Of a stretch of DNA of 64,000 nucleotides, positions 8,948 to 18,799 are shown one piece after another. Numbering within the stretch: position 1 is the stretch's first letter; each line of letters begins with the position of its first letter. The notes beneath the pieces were generated by a model that did no database searches, was not told the origin of the DNA, and worked only from the letters and a program-made list of their open reading frames with translations. The stretch is from Loigolactobacillus iwatensis (GTDB lineage: Bacteria; Bacillota; Bacilli; Lactobacillales; Lactobacillaceae): NCBI RefSeq assembly GCF_003950295.1, contig NZ_RHNP01000006.1, positions 17,035-81,034 of the forward strand, given 5' to 3'. The translations under genes and the position numbers were made by a program.

Positions 8948-9266
8948 ATTCTTTTTAGATGAAAGAGTATAGGGGTCTGCTTTTCCAATCACTGCCTACG
9001 TTAAAAGTGAACCGGAAGTATTAATAGTAGTTATTGGTTTGCCAATACCCGAACGTTGAAATTTAGATTTTTTAATCAGTACTTAACGTGGTAAACTAAG
9101 AAAAGGGAATTAGGCACCAATGAAGTGGTCGTCAAAACAGGCATTATTGGAGAGCGTTCGCTTGAAGATGAGCGTTTTGATTGGATGCGGACTACCCAAT
9201 AATTTAATCGATACGGAATTTTTGGTGTGGTATATCCGAAAATTCCATCATAAAGGAGATAACATC

Positions 9267-9833
9267 ATGATTGAAGCAATTAACCTTAGAGCTGGTATGA
9301 CTTTTGAGAAAGATGGTAAGTTAATCAAAGTACTAGAAAGTAACCACCATAAGCCCGGCAAAGGTAATACAGTGATGCAGATGCGGTTATATGATATTCG
9401 TTCTGGTTCAACTGTTCAAACAACAATGCGCCCAGAAGAAAAAGTTGAAAAGGCCGTTCTTGAAACTAAGGATGCCCAGTACTTATACTTGCAGGATGAT
9501 TCGGCAGTGTTCATGGATCTTGAAACCTACGAACAATATGAAATCCCAACTGAAAGTATTTCGGCAGAAATGAAATTCTTGCTTGAAGGAATGCAAGTTA
9601 AAATTGATTTTTACGAACAAGAAGTTATTGGTGTGACGTTACCAACTACTGTTCAGTTGAAAGTTGCGGAAACGCAGCCTTCCATTAAGGGCGCTACAGC
9701 CACTGGCTCCGGCAAACCCGCAACGATGGAAACAGGCCTAGTTGTCAACGTGCCAGCTTTCATTCAAGTAGGCGAAACCCTTGATATTAATACGCAAAAG
9801 GGCGGCGCTTATCTGAAACGTTCAGGTAAATAA
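9267..9833 (+). CDS. efp: Translation elongation factor P
   Basis: EF-P relieves ribosomes stalled at polyproline. The 188-residue protein has the full family length, with a KOW-like N domain ([20 protein letters not shown]) and two OB domains. The loop HHKPGKG places a lysine at residue 32, the position modified in Bacillus subtilis EF-P. The C domain shows the diagnostic [15 protein letters not shown] and [14 protein letters not shown] stretches. I chose ATG 9267, preceded by AAAGGAG, over upstream in-frame starts that would add about 50 residues foreign to the family. A terminator follows. The adhesin and other surface proteins here have proline-rich linkers that could make EF-P relevant. 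Bases 8948-9266 upstream hold only promoter-like AT-rich sequence. Confidence 0.97.
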   Translation: MIEAINLRAGMTFEKDGKLIKVLESNHHKPGKGNTVMQMRLYDIRSGSTVQTTMRPEEKVEKAVLETKDAQYLYLQDDSAVFMDLETYEQYEIPTESISAEMKFLLEGMQVKIDFYEQEVIGVTLPTTVQLKVAETQPSIKGATATGSGKPATMETGLVVNVPAFIQVGETLDINTQKGGAYLKRSGK

Positions 9834-9890
9834 GCGAATAAGAAGTGGCGCAAGTGATTTTTCACAACCCGCCAATTTAAATAGTAAGGG

Positions 9891-9917
9891 AGATCGGCCT
9901 AGTGTCGGTCTTTTTTT
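9891..9917 (+). terminator. Terminator after efp
   Basis: AGATCGGC pairs with GTCGGTCT (two wobble pairs) around a short loop, followed by seven T. Confidence 0.8.
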
Positions 9918-10081
9918 GTGGTTAAATTTTATTTTAGGCGCACTTTCTTCCAAAACTGTTTCAGCTGGAAAATAATTCCATTTGGAAGGGCTTTTTTACT
10001 GCTATTCTGATATATATTTACGGGACTTATTATGCTAATCTTAATCTATTATAAATTTAAAATGAATAGTGGGTTTTCTAA

Positions 10082-11155
10082 ATGTATTCAGCGCAGTCAC
10101 GGTACACCATTTGTGCGATTTGTGCGCTTGTTGGTTTATTTTATAGTATTACGTTACTGACGGCGCCACTTCGATCACTTGGTGCGCAAACAATTCAGAC
10201 GGTCCGGGTTTCACAAAATTATGTTGGCCGCGTGACCGGGTATCAGGGATACCTGCGGGATCACCGAATGGTTCTGGTGGATAAGAAAACTTACCGCCAA
10301 ATTCAGTCGTCACCAAATGGGGTGACTAAGCCGGTTTATCGGCGAACGGATGACGGGCAACTAGTTCTGAAAAATCAGCGTTTTGATCCATTTTGGCTTG
10401 TTATCTTTGCCGTGAGCTTGTTTTTGGCTTTTGGAACGTTCATTCGTCTTTTTTACCATCGCCGAATAAAAAGGGCGACTAGTACAGAACAAAGACAAGG
10501 TTACCGGACTAGGTTGGATCAGATTCGAAATGGCCTATTTATTGGCCTAGTTAGTGCTTTAGGATTTTTCGGTTATCTAAATTACCTGCAACCAATTGTT
10601 TACGATGCGCAGCAAGCAAATAATGGCTTAAGTGTGCCGGCCAAAATTGTTCAGCGGCGGCAGATCGTTTATGGTCGCTCGGCCAGCCGCCCTGACACTA
10701 CTGATTTATTAACCATTCAGTTTAAAAATAAAAATGGCCTGACCCAAGAAGTTGTTAGAAAAGTGGCCGTGAATGTTTACCAGCGTAAGGCGACCACTGT
10801 TCGGGTTACGCCGTATGCTAATGGGTCTGGTGGAATTCGTTTGCCAGAGTTTGGAACGTTATCGCCATTAGTTGGGGCCAATTTGGACTTTGTGTTTGTA
10901 CTTGGCACCTTACTTATTTTACTTAGCTGGCCTTTATTCATTAGTCGTTTGCTTCAAGTACCTAAAGGGCGGCGGGGTAAAACCTATTTAGTGGGCCTTT
11001 TATTATTAATATTAGTGTTGTTAGGGAGTTCCGTGATTTACGGTGAACTGACGTTACTTGCCCCCTATAAGGGCAAAGCAGCTTTAGGTGTCGCTGGAAC
11101 AACGGTTGATATTTTTATTCCGCCAGTGTTTCCTAATAATAATTTATTTAGGTGA
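10082..11155 (+). CDS. Unrecognised membrane protein with two extracytoplasmic domains
   Basis: A 357-residue protein that I do not recognise. It has four predicted membrane segments: about residues 10-28, 103-122, 151-170 and a pair near 270-325. Between the first two is a domain of about 75 residues (YVGRVTGYQGYLRDHRMVLV) and between the third and fourth a beta-rich domain of about 95 residues. The alternation of short beta domains and membrane pairs resembles DUF3592-like membrane proteins, but this is only a shape resemblance. No clear ribosome site precedes ATG 10082. It is followed in the same direction by two more uncharacterised membrane proteins. Confidence 0.6.
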   Translation: MYSAQSRYTICAICALVGLFYSITLLTAPLRSLGAQTIQTVRVSQNYVGRVTGYQGYLRDHRMVLVDKKTYRQIQSSPNGVTKPVYRRTDDGQLVLKNQRFDPFWLVIFAVSLFLAFGTFIRLFYHRRIKRATSTEQRQGYRTRLDQIRNGLFIGLVSALGFFGYLNYLQPIVYDAQQANNGLSVPAKIVQRRQIVYGRSASRPDTTDLLTIQFKNKNGLTQEVVRKVAVNVYQRKATTVRVTPYANGSGGIRLPEFGTLSPLVGANLDFVFVLGTLLILLSWPLFISRLLQVPKGRRGKTYLVGLLLLILVLLGSSVIYGELTLLAPYKGKAALGVAGTTVDIFIPPVFPNNNLFR

Positions 11156-11307
11156 AAAAACTAGGCATATTTTAAAGAGCGTTCAGATTACCGTGTTTTT
11201 CAAGCACGTTTAGGTAAAAAAATAGGGAAGAATTACCCGACGTGCTTTAATTCGTTATTACGGGTCAAGTGGTTGAAACAATAGCAAGGGAGAATGGGGG
11301 GAAGATA

Positions 11308-12117
11308 ATGAAAGAAAATGAATTTTCAACGGATTGGCCAACTTTACGGACTGAACTGACAACGGTTCTGCCAGAGCGGCACGTGTTAAAGCGTGCACTA
11401 GATACGGAGACTATTCTGGGCGATCTTGTGACGGTGATTGTGTGGCTAGGGGTACTGGCCTGGTTAGCGATTATATTGTTTGAAGGCTTACTTTTCAGTA
11501 GCGGATCGGGCAGTCTTACGGACTATTTTAAAGTGCTCTACTTCATTGCAACCCAGTTTGTAGTTAAACCAATCCCACTTATTTGGGAGGTTGCACTAAT
11601 CGTAAAAATTGGTCTTAGTTTTCGGCAAGCACTTGTGCGTCGCCGATTATTGACTAAATTTCAGGACGTTCCGGCCACACTGCAAGTCGGGGTCGCCTAT
11701 TCGATTAATGCCGAAAATGCGGTTATTATTCAGCAAACAAACCTGGGCCACTCCTTTGAACGAGTGTTAAATACCTTGTCAAAAGAGCAACAACAGCAGT
11801 GGGAGAAAATTACGCAGCAGCGGGTTAAGGATAGTCTTGGCGACTATAAAGCAACCGGTTATGATACTGCCGCAATTAAAAAATTTATTCAGACTAATTT
11901 TACGGAGGAATTCGTTTTTGTGGCCGTTTTATTGCAGCGCCACGGAAAGCCTTTTTACTGGACCGTTCGGCAAACGACCAACGATATCGTACTGTACTTT
12001 AAAACGGGCAAACGAATTAACTACGTCTTACATAACTTTGACGCCAGTGGTGCTAAAAGAAAAGGTGTGGCAACGACAATGCTGCAGCGCTTGTTTAGAA
12101 ATAAACGGCGCGTTTAG
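11308..12117 (+). CDS. Unrecognised membrane protein
   Basis: A 269-residue protein with two predicted membrane segments (about residues 38-60 and 77-105) and a cytoplasmic C-terminal domain rich in charged and aromatic residues. I do not recognise the family. ATG 11308 was chosen because GGGGGGAAG lies just upstream; an earlier GTG at 11269 has no ribosome site. Same direction as the neighbouring membrane genes at 10082 and 12268, with gaps of about 150 bases, so they may form a loose cluster rather than an operon. Confidence 0.6.
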   Translation: MKENEFSTDWPTLRTELTTVLPERHVLKRALDTETILGDLVTVIVWLGVLAWLAIILFEGLLFSSGSGSLTDYFKVLYFIATQFVVKPIPLIWEVALIVKIGLSFRQALVRRRLLTKFQDVPATLQVGVAYSINAENAVIIQQTNLGHSFERVLNTLSKEQQQQWEKITQQRVKDSLGDYKATGYDTAAIKKFIQTNFTEEFVFVAVLLQRHGKPFYWTVRQTTNDIVLYFKTGKRINYVLHNFDASGAKRKGVATTMLQRLFRNKRRV

Positions 12118-12160
12118 TGGAGGTTGGAGAAATATTTTTGCCAGCGGCCTAGGCGTAAAT

Positions 12161-12233
12161 GGGTTTGAAAAAGCGACCTCTTGTTGTAGCTAATCCTCGA
12201 TTGGGGAATAAAATTTAAACACTTTTTCAAACC
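12161..12233. repeat. Miniature family-A palindromic element
   Basis: GGTTTGAAAAAG (12162-12173) pairs exactly with CTTTTTCAAACC (12222-12233). Full-size copies have GTGTTTG/CAAACAC here, so both arms changed together. The interior keeps the TAGCTAATCCTCGATTG module. Confidence 0.7.
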
Positions 12234-12267
12234 TGCTCCAGTCTAATCGCGGAAGGGACGAATACCG

Positions 12268-13200
12268 ATGCCGAAAAAATTAACAACCGCCGCAGTCTTA
12301 TTCGGGCTAACTTTTCTGATGGTACGGGAAACGGCGGACTTTTACCTAATGAATGGCAGTTATTTTTGGTTTGCCATTTTAACCGTGGGACTTTATTTAA
12401 TTCCTTTTGGTATTCCTTTTATCCACGTCGCGTTACCTTTTATGGCCGCCAAACACCGTAAGTGGGTGGTAATAGTATTACTCATAATCAGTGTATTGCA
12501 CGGCATCGCAATTTTGCAGTATACCTTGCCCTATACTTATACCGATGAAGGTGGCGTAGGCAAGGCAACGGTGAATCAGGCTTTTCGTTGGATTGGCGTC
12601 ACCAGCGCAGGGATATTGACGTTGATTGATGCACTTTATTTGGGGCGTGATTGGCGGCCTAGCTTACGGCCAACAGTGGTACTAGATAGTTCGGCGGCTA
12701 CGGTGAATAAGACTGGACATCTGAACAAACCTTTTTGGAAGAAAGTTAATCAATTTTTTGGCAACCGTCGAATTAGGCAGGTTAAGCGCAGCCCGAAAGC
12801 AGTTAAGCGTTACCTAATCGGGATCAATTGTGGTCTCCCCTTTCTTTTACTAATTGCTGGGGAGCTTATCATTCACTTCACCTTTAATGGCGGCGGATAT
12901 TCGCTGGAAATCTTGTGGCCGTTGATCAACGGGCTACTTAATTTATTAATCCAGGTCATTGCTTATTTGCTATTTTTGCCGCAATTACGGGGTCTAAAAA
13001 TAAATCAGCAATTAGCCACTATTTTTAGCACGGCACTGCTATTATTTATCCTAGGTTGGAGCTTATGGTTGTTGGCCGCTAAGTTCTCGCTTGCCACAGG
13101 CTTTTGGGGCGCCAGCTTAATGCTGTTAGTCATAATCATGCCACCGTATATTGTGCTGCCATTGATATCAGGCCGGGCAGTTAAAGGGATGGTAAAATAA
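12268..13200 (+). CDS. Unrecognised polytopic membrane protein
   Basis: A 310-residue protein with about eight hydrophobic segments in two groups (residues 5-135 and 185-305) separated by a basic, Lys/Arg-rich loop (FWKKVNQFFGNRRIRQVKRS). No family is recognised. ATG 12268 follows GGAAGGGACGAA. It ends with a strong bidirectional terminator. Together with the two upstream genes it forms a run of uncharacterised membrane proteins, and nothing in the sequence indicates a substrate. Confidence 0.6.
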   Translation: MPKKLTTAAVLFGLTFLMVRETADFYLMNGSYFWFAILTVGLYLIPFGIPFIHVALPFMAAKHRKWVVIVLLIISVLHGIAILQYTLPYTYTDEGGVGKATVNQAFRWIGVTSAGILTLIDALYLGRDWRPSLRPTVVLDSSAATVNKTGHLNKPFWKKVNQFFGNRRIRQVKRSPKAVKRYLIGINCGLPFLLLIAGELIIHFTFNGGGYSLEILWPLINGLLNLLIQVIAYLLFLPQLRGLKINQQLATIFSTALLLFILGWSLWLLAAKFSLATGFWGASLMLLVIIMPPYIVLPLISGRAVKGMVK

Positions 13201-13388
13201 AAATGATTTTTTACTCATGGCAGGTTGATTTGACATTTTGTGATTTACCCATTGTTTAAGTAGGCGCACTTTAGCAGAACATTTTTTCAACTAAAAGGGA
13301 AAGTGACTAGTTCTCGTGAAATTAATAAATTTTAGAATTAGCGTGAACTTAGTTGCTTAATAAGTTTAAAGTGGTTTATGAAATAATT

Positions 13389-13443
13389 CAAAAAGGTACT
13401 GCCATCCGACCCGAAATGGGTTCGCCGGCAATACCTTTTTTTG
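13389..13443. terminator. Bidirectional terminator between the 12268 gene and mleR
   Basis: AAAAAGGTA and TGCC on the left pair with GGCA and TACCTTTTT on the right around an inner GACCC/GGGTT stem, with A- and T-runs on opposite sides. It serves the plus-strand membrane gene and the minus-strand regulator. The remainder of 13201-13590 shows no gene. Confidence 0.85.
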
Positions 13444-13590
13444 AGTTTTAGCAAATTTCTGAATGAACAATTGAATTTATTTTTTAATTATATGAAAACA
13501 AGCACTTTACGTTGAACTTTTCACGCAACTATTTTCAAGCGCGCACCAAGTTAAATAGGATAGCAAAAATTCATGCTGACTTATTCGCCA

Positions 13591-14475
13591 TCAACTGTTC
13601 TCCGGGCCACTCAAGATTTCAATGACGCGCTGTTTTTCCGGCGTCAGTACTTGGTTGGCGCGGTAGGCAACGTAAATATTAAAGTGGGGTTGATCGGCAT
13701 CGGCCAAAGTAATAGCCAGCAAATCATCATTTTTATGTATTGCCGTTTGTGCCAAAAAGCCTAGGCCGACACCTTGTTGAACCATATTCTTGATTAAATT
13801 GATGTCGCCGGTGTGGTAGACAATCTCTGGGCTCGTTTGGCTGGCCTTTGCGAGACGGGCGAAGGCTTGCGGGTGCACGAAACCAGAGGCCAACATAATA
13901 AAAGGTTCCCGGGCAACATCTTTAAAGTAAATTGGCGTTTGCTCGGCCCAATGAGAATTACCCGGAGCAATAATTTCAAAAGGTTGGCGGGCCAATAGTT
14001 TGGCGGTAATTCCCGGGTGATCAATGGGATCGATGCTTCCAAGTAGGGCAATATCGATGTCGCCACGCTTTAATTTTTCCAGTAAATCTGCCGAGCCACC
14101 TTCCGTTGTGGTGATGCTCGTCAGTAAGTTGGCGGCCGCCAAAGCCGGTGTAAATTGGGGGAAATAATTAATGCCAATAATGGGTGGCAAACCAAAGCGA
14201 ATCTTAGTTGGCTGGATCGCGGCCAGATCTTGTTTAGTTTGCGCTAATTCATTCAAAATAACGGCAATGTGGTTCGCAAAAATGTGTCCCGCCGCAGTTA
14301 GCGCAATTGAATGGTGGGACTGATCACGAATGACTAGCTGTTGATTGGTCTGACTTTCTAGGCGCTTAATGGCAAGTGTAATTGTCGGCTGCGTGACCTG
14401 AAATTTTTTGGCCACTAGGGTGAAATTGCGCTGTTGGGCCAACGCTGCAAAGTATTCTAAATCCCGCGTATTCAT
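13591..14475 (-). CDS. mleR: LysR-family regulator of malolactic fermentation
   Basis: A 294-residue LysR protein: winged helix at residues 1-60 (MNTRDLEYFAALAQQRNFTL, then QVTQPTITLAIKRLESQT), followed by a substrate-binding domain of the periplasmic-protein fold. It is divergent from mleS-mleP, the arrangement of mleR in lactic acid bacteria, where malate-bound MleR activates the malolactic genes. GAGAGGAAGAG precedes the start. The 193-bp divergent region must contain both promoters; TTGATCAA at about 14569-14576 is a short palindrome there that could be part of its site. The assignment to MleR rests mainly on context. Confidence 0.85.
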   Translation of the reverse strand: MNTRDLEYFAALAQQRNFTLVAKKFQVTQPTITLAIKRLESQTNQQLVIRDQSHHSIALTAAGHIFANHIAVILNELAQTKQDLAAIQPTKIRFGLPPIIGINYFPQFTPALAAANLLTSITTTEGGSADLLEKLKRGDIDIALLGSIDPIDHPGITAKLLARQPFEIIAPGNSHWAEQTPIYFKDVAREPFIMLASGFVHPQAFARLAKASQTSPEIVYHTGDINLIKNMVQQGVGLGFLAQTAIHKNDDLLAITLADADQPHFNIYVAYRANQVLTPEKQRVIEILSGPENS

Positions 14476-14668
14476 AGATCTCTTCCTCTCATATTAATAT
14501 AGTTTATCACAGCTAGGCCAGTTGACTATCTTTTTTGCTGGGCGTTAAGCTACTGATGTCAGTTAAATTTGATCAAGATAAATGTGCTTGAAAAGATAAT
14601 CAATTTTTAAGCTAGTCGATCTTTTGAAGTATGAAATAGCGAAATTAAAATTGAAAGGAAGTTTCAAT

Positions 14669-16309
14669 ATGAAATTAGCAGCACAGCAGATTTTAAATGA
14701 TCCTTTTTTAAATAAGGGAACGGCTTTTACTAGTGAGGAGCGGCAGCAGCTTGGGCTTATTGGTTTGTTGCCACCAACAGTTCAAACGTTGGACCAGCAA
14801 GTGGCCCAGACCTATGCGCAGTACCAGGCCAAACCATCGGCACTAGAGAAACGACTTTTCTTAATGAGTATTTTTAACGAAAACCGCGTTCTTTTCTATA
14901 AATTATTTTCCCAACACGTTGCGGAATTTATGCCAGTTGTTTACGATCCGACAATCGCCGACACAATTGAACATTACAGTGAGTTATTCGTTGATCCCCA
15001 AAACGCTGCCTTTTTATCCATTGATGATCCAGCCAGTATGGCAACAACTTTGAAGAATGCTGCTGGTGGCCGCCACATTCGTTTAGTTGTTGTGACTGAT
15101 GCTGAAGGAATTCTTGGCATTGGTGATTGGGGGACACAAGGGGTTGATATTGCCGTGGGTAAATTAATGGTTTACACGGCTGCAGCGGGAATTGATCCTA
15201 GTGAAGTTATGCCAGTGGTCCTCGATACCGGAACAAATCGCCAGCAATTGTTGGATGATCCACAATATTTAGGTAATCACCACGCACGAATTCGTGGCGC
15301 GCGTTACGACCAATTTGTTGATCAATTTGTACAAACTGTGACTGAACTTTTCCCTGATCTTTACCTTCATTTCGAGGATTTTGGTCGGATTAATGCCGCT
15401 AAAATTTTGAATAAGTATAAAAATCAAATGACAACTTTTAATGATGATATTCAGGGAACTGGAATCATTGTGTTGGCTGGTTTATTAGGTGCTTTAAATA
15501 TTTCTAAGCAAAAAATGACGGATCAAATTTACGTCAGTTTTGGCGCGGGAACTGCTGGTGCAGGGATCACGCAACGCATTTTCGAAGAATTCGTTCAGCA
15601 AGGTCTAAGTGAAGAAGAGGCCCGGAAACATTTTTATTTAGTTGATAAACAGGGGTTACTTTTTGCTGATGATCCAACATTAACGCCGGAACAAAAGCCA
15701 TTTGCTCGGTCAAAGGCGGAGTTTGCGCATCCTGAACAGTTAACAACTTTAGAGGCGGTTGTTAAAGCAGTTCACCCAACAATTTTAGTTGGAACGTCGA
15801 CCCAGCCAGGAACCTTTACTGAAGCAGTTATTAAGGAAATGGCTGCCCACACACCACGGCCAATTATTTTCCCACTATCTAATCCAACCAAATTGGCTGA
15901 GGCCAAGGCAGCAGATTTGATCAACTGGACGGACGGTAAGGCATTGGTCGCTACCGGCATTCCGGCGGCACCAGTTGATTATCAAGGCGTAACCTACGCC
16001 ATTGGGCAGGCCAACAATGCGTTGGTTTATCCTGGCTTAGGATTAGGCACATTGGCGGCCCACGCGAAAGTGTTAAACGACCAAATGATTTCGGCCGCGG
16101 CCCATTCCTTAGGCGGTATCGTTGATCCAGAACAGCCTGGTGCGGCAGTTTTGCCACCAGTCACGAAGTTAAACCAGTTTTCACAAACGGTTGCCGAGGC
16201 TGTGGCGCAAAGTGCGGTTGATCAAGGTATTACTAAAGAGAAGATCGAAAATGTCCGTCAGGCTGTTTTAGCTGAGAAATGGGAACCAAAATATACGGCA
16301 TTAAATTAA
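14669..16309 (+). CDS. mleS: Malolactic enzyme (malate to lactate and CO2)
   Basis: Decarboxylates L-malate directly to L-lactate with NAD+ and Mn2+, consuming a proton and so raising cytoplasmic pH. The 546-residue protein matches the known malolactic enzymes along its length: the N-terminal [13 protein letters not shown] motif, [16 protein letters not shown] with the catalytic Tyr, [15 protein letters not shown] with the catalytic Lys, metal site residues in [11 protein letters not shown] and FNDDIQGTG, and the NAD-binding [13 protein letters not shown] 14669 was chosen because AAAGGAAG precedes it; an upstream in-frame start would add 15 residues absent from the family. Divergent from mleR and followed by the malate carrier. 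Confidence 0.97.
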   Translation: MKLAAQQILNDPFLNKGTAFTSEERQQLGLIGLLPPTVQTLDQQVAQTYAQYQAKPSALEKRLFLMSIFNENRVLFYKLFSQHVAEFMPVVYDPTIADTIEHYSELFVDPQNAAFLSIDDPASMATTLKNAAGGRHIRLVVVTDAEGILGIGDWGTQGVDIAVGKLMVYTAAAGIDPSEVMPVVLDTGTNRQQLLDDPQYLGNHHARIRGARYDQFVDQFVQTVTELFPDLYLHFEDFGRINAAKILNKYKNQMTTFNDDIQGTGIIVLAGLLGALNISKQKMTDQIYVSFGAGTAGAGITQRIFEEFVQQGLSEEEARKHFYLVDKQGLLFADDPTLTPEQKPFARSKAEFAHPEQLTTLEAVVKAVHPTILVGTSTQPGTFTEAVIKEMAAHTPRPIIFPLSNPTKLAEAKAADLINWTDGKALVATGIPAAPVDYQGVTYAIGQANNALVYPGLGLGTLAAHAKVLNDQMISAAAHSLGGIVDPEQPGAAVLPPVTKLNQFSQTVAEAVAQSAVDQGITKEKIENVRQAVLAEKWEPKYTALN

Positions 16310-16319
16310 CGGTATGACA

Positions 16320-16406
16320 GTGTTCTGAAGGATGGCTTCTTTCACTAAACCTATTTCGATCTGCGAGCCAGCTCGTCATTGTGGAAATTCAGTACCTTTA
16401 GAACAC
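16320..16406 (+). other. Intercistronic hairpin element between mleS and mleP
   Basis: GTGTTCTGAAGG (16320-16331) pairs with CCTTTAGAACAC (16395-16406), 12 bp with one wobble, enclosing a small CGAGC/GCTCG hairpin. There is no T-run, so it is not a simple terminator. It may stabilise or attenuate the mRNA, or be a small inverted-repeat insertion. Confidence 0.6.
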
Positions 16407-16437
16407 GCCGTTTGAAAAGAGAAAGGGGCATAAACTT

Positions 16438-17400
16438 GTGACTGCATTTTTAACTTCGCTAAGTAGCGTTGGGGAAATTATTTTGGTCATTGCATTAGGG
16501 TATTATCTGCGGCGAACCAAAAAATTTGATGACCATTTTAAGGGGAGCATTTCATTCTTAATTATGAATGTTGCTTTACCGGCTTCAATTTTTGTTTCAG
16601 TATTAAATAATTTGACGCGTAGCAAGCTGGCAAGCCTGTCAGGTGGGTTAGTTTACGTTCTAATTAGTTTTGTGTCGGGCTACATTATTGCCTGGTTATT
16701 AACCAAGGTTTTACACGTGCGCAAGGGTCGGCGGGGGACGTTTATTAATATGTTCGTCAACGCCAATACGATTTTCATTGGCTTGCCATTGAACCTGGCA
16801 TTGTTTGGCCAAGTTAGTATCTCGTATTTTCTGATTTACTACGTGATGAACACAATCTCGACCTGGGCAGTGGGTGTTTTCTTCATTTCCAATGATGATC
16901 CAACCCGTGATAAAGCTGAGAAACAAGCCTTTAATTGGAAAAAATTGTTACCAGCACCACTGATTGGTTTTATCGTTGCCTTAATTTGGTTATTGTTAGG
17001 ACTACCATTACCAACGTTTGCCAGCAACACGTTATCCATGGTTGGTGGCATCGTGACGCCAATGTCTTTGATCTACATTGGGATTGTCTTGGCGGACGCC
17101 GGGTTGAAATCAATTCATTTTGACCGTGATACGATTTGGGCGTTAGTGGGTCGCTTCATTGTTGCTCCGGCAATTATGATCGGCATTATGCTGATCTTTA
17201 AACACGGCGGCACGAATATTCCCAACCTGGAACAAAATACGTTGATTATTCAATCAGCAACACCAGGCCTGGCCGTTTTACCAATCTTAGTTGGCCAGTC
17301 CCACGGTGATGTTGAGTACGCCACGAATGTTGTGACGACAAGTACCGTTTTATTCGTGATTGTGGTACCAATTTTGATGGAGATTTTAACTTTTATTTAA
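16438..17400 (+). CDS. mleP: Malate carrier, auxin-efflux-carrier family
   Basis: A 320-residue integral membrane protein with about ten hydrophobic helices, a central cytoplasmic loop (FFISNDDPTRDKAEKQAF) and the AEC-family N-terminal region (GYYLRRTKKFDD, then FLIMNVALPASIF). It is expected to import malate and/or export lactate, feeding the malolactic enzyme and generating proton motive force. It starts at GTG with GAAAGGGG upstream. It lies 128 bases after mleS and is probably co-transcribed with it. A strong terminator follows. Confidence 0.92.
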   Translation: MTAFLTSLSSVGEIILVIALGYYLRRTKKFDDHFKGSISFLIMNVALPASIFVSVLNNLTRSKLASLSGGLVYVLISFVSGYIIAWLLTKVLHVRKGRRGTFINMFVNANTIFIGLPLNLALFGQVSISYFLIYYVMNTISTWAVGVFFISNDDPTRDKAEKQAFNWKKLLPAPLIGFIVALIWLLLGLPLPTFASNTLSMVGGIVTPMSLIYIGIVLADAGLKSIHFDRDTIWALVGRFIVAPAIMIGIMLIFKHGGTNIPNLEQNTLIIQSATPGLAVLPILVGQSHGDVEYATNVVTTSTVLFVIVVPILMEILTFI

Positions 17401-17435
17401 AAAAGTGATTAGATTCTACGGCGTAATTGAGAATT

Positions 17436-17477
17436 GTAAAAACAGAATTCCTATTTCTAAGGGAATTCTGTTTTTTT
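17436..17477 (+). terminator. Terminator of the mleS-mleP operon
   Basis: AAAAACAGAATTCC pairs with GGGAATTCTGTTTTT around a nine-base loop and ends in seven T. Confidence 0.92.
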
Positions 17478-17668
17478 GTGTAAATAATTATCTTACTGCG
17501 GTGATTGTGTTCAATAGCGAGTTAATAATGCCGGATTAATTAAATAAGTCACATATTTTTAGTTACTGACCTAAACTGCAATCCAATTTTAATGGTCAAC
17601 CAATGTATTTCTTATCTTACTATCAATTTTACAAATGATTTGCGATAATCTGAAGTGGAGGTTATTTA

Positions 17669-18799
17669 ATGAAAAATTTTGTGAAAAGACGTTGGGTTGT
17701 AGGCGCCATTGTTATTGGGCTAGTGGTGGTGATCGGCGGTATTGGGATTGCTCGCGCACACCACCAACGCCAAAGTGCCAAGAAAGTGTACCAAACTTAC
17801 ACAGTTAAGGTGGACAGTGCTTTATTGTTAAAAGGGAAGGTTGCGGCCAAAAACACCGTTGACGTTCAACCTGGAGTTAGTAGTACGGGAACTTTAACGC
17901 AGGTGAACGTTAAGAACGGTGAACACGTTGATCCAGGCAGCGTCTTAATGACGTTCCATGATGATCAAGTTCAAAGTCAAATTGATGATGCCGAACAAAC
18001 AAAGGAGAAAACGGCGTTAGCAATTCAGAATGATAATCAGGCTGTTACGGCGCTCCAAAAGCAGCCGACTACAACTGCTGATGCGGGTTCGATTGACGAC
18101 GAAACTGATCAAGGAGTTGCGGCGGACAGTGTTCAGCAGGCTAAAAATCAATTGGCTAGTGATCAACTAGCATTACGACAAACTAATACGAGTCTGGCCA
18201 ATTTGCAGGGTAAAGTCGATCCAGTTGTGACTGCCAAAATCGCGGGAACCGTGGTTCTGGATGATAGTGCAACTGATAAGACAGGCACACCTAGTATGCA
18301 AATTATCAGTGATGGCCAAATTATTGATGGTCAAGTCACTGAATATGATTACGCCAAATTACGGCCTCGCATGCGGGTGACTGTGTTGCCAGTCAGCAGC
18401 AATCAGCGTTTGGGCGGTAATATTGTTACCATTGACCAGACACCACAATCTGCGGCTAATCAGACGGCTACCAGTAGTGGTCAAACGGCCGAAAATGAAG
18501 CGGCAACCTATCAATTTAAGGTTAAAATGGCCAAGCAACTCACGAATGGCTTTAACGTTCAGATTCGAGTTCCGCAAACAACGATTCATCTACCAGCAAC
18601 CAGTTTAATAACCAAAGCCGGCCGGCACTATGTCTACGTTGTGCGCAAACATAAGGTTTACAAAACAGAAGTGACTGTGAAAAAAGTTGCAGGTTACTGG
18701 CAATTAATGTCTGGCGTCGCTCCAAAGACAGTTTTAATCGCTAATACTGCCAAGCACCAACTTAAATCCGGACAAGAGGTGGCCACCCATGCTGATTGA
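17669..18799 (+). CDS. HlyD/RND-type adaptor of an ABC exporter (YknX-like)
   Basis: A 376-residue membrane-fusion-like protein: one N-terminal membrane anchor (residues 10-29), lipoyl-type half-motifs around residues 60-105 (VQPGVSSTGTLTQVNVKNGE), a coiled-coil hairpin of about 80 residues (rich in Gln/Asp/Ala), and beta-barrel domains to the C-terminus. In Gram-positives such adaptors bridge a MacB-like permease to the cell wall. Bacillus subtilis YknX, with YknYZ and YknW, protects against the SdpC toxin. ATG follows GTGGAGG. The next gene starts within its last codons, indicating coupling. Confidence 0.88.
   Translation: MKNFVKRRWVVGAIVIGLVVVIGGIGIARAHHQRQSAKKVYQTYTVKVDSALLLKGKVAAKNTVDVQPGVSSTGTLTQVNVKNGEHVDPGSVLMTFHDDQVQSQIDDAEQTKEKTALAIQNDNQAVTALQKQPTTTADAGSIDDETDQGVAADSVQQAKNQLASDQLALRQTNTSLANLQGKVDPVVTAKIAGTVVLDDSATDKTGTPSMQIISDGQIIDGQVTEYDYAKLRPRMRVTVLPVSSNQRLGGNIVTIDQTPQSAANQTATSSGQTAENEAATYQFKVKMAKQLTNGFNVQIRVPQTTIHLPATSLITKAGRHYVYVVRKHKVYKTEVTVKKVAGYWQLMSGVAPKTVLIANTAKHQLKSGQEVATHAD

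Noticed and set aside
9120..9266. N-terminal extension of EF-P
   Set aside because: Would add residues absent from the family; AAAGGAG sits at the internal ATG 9267.
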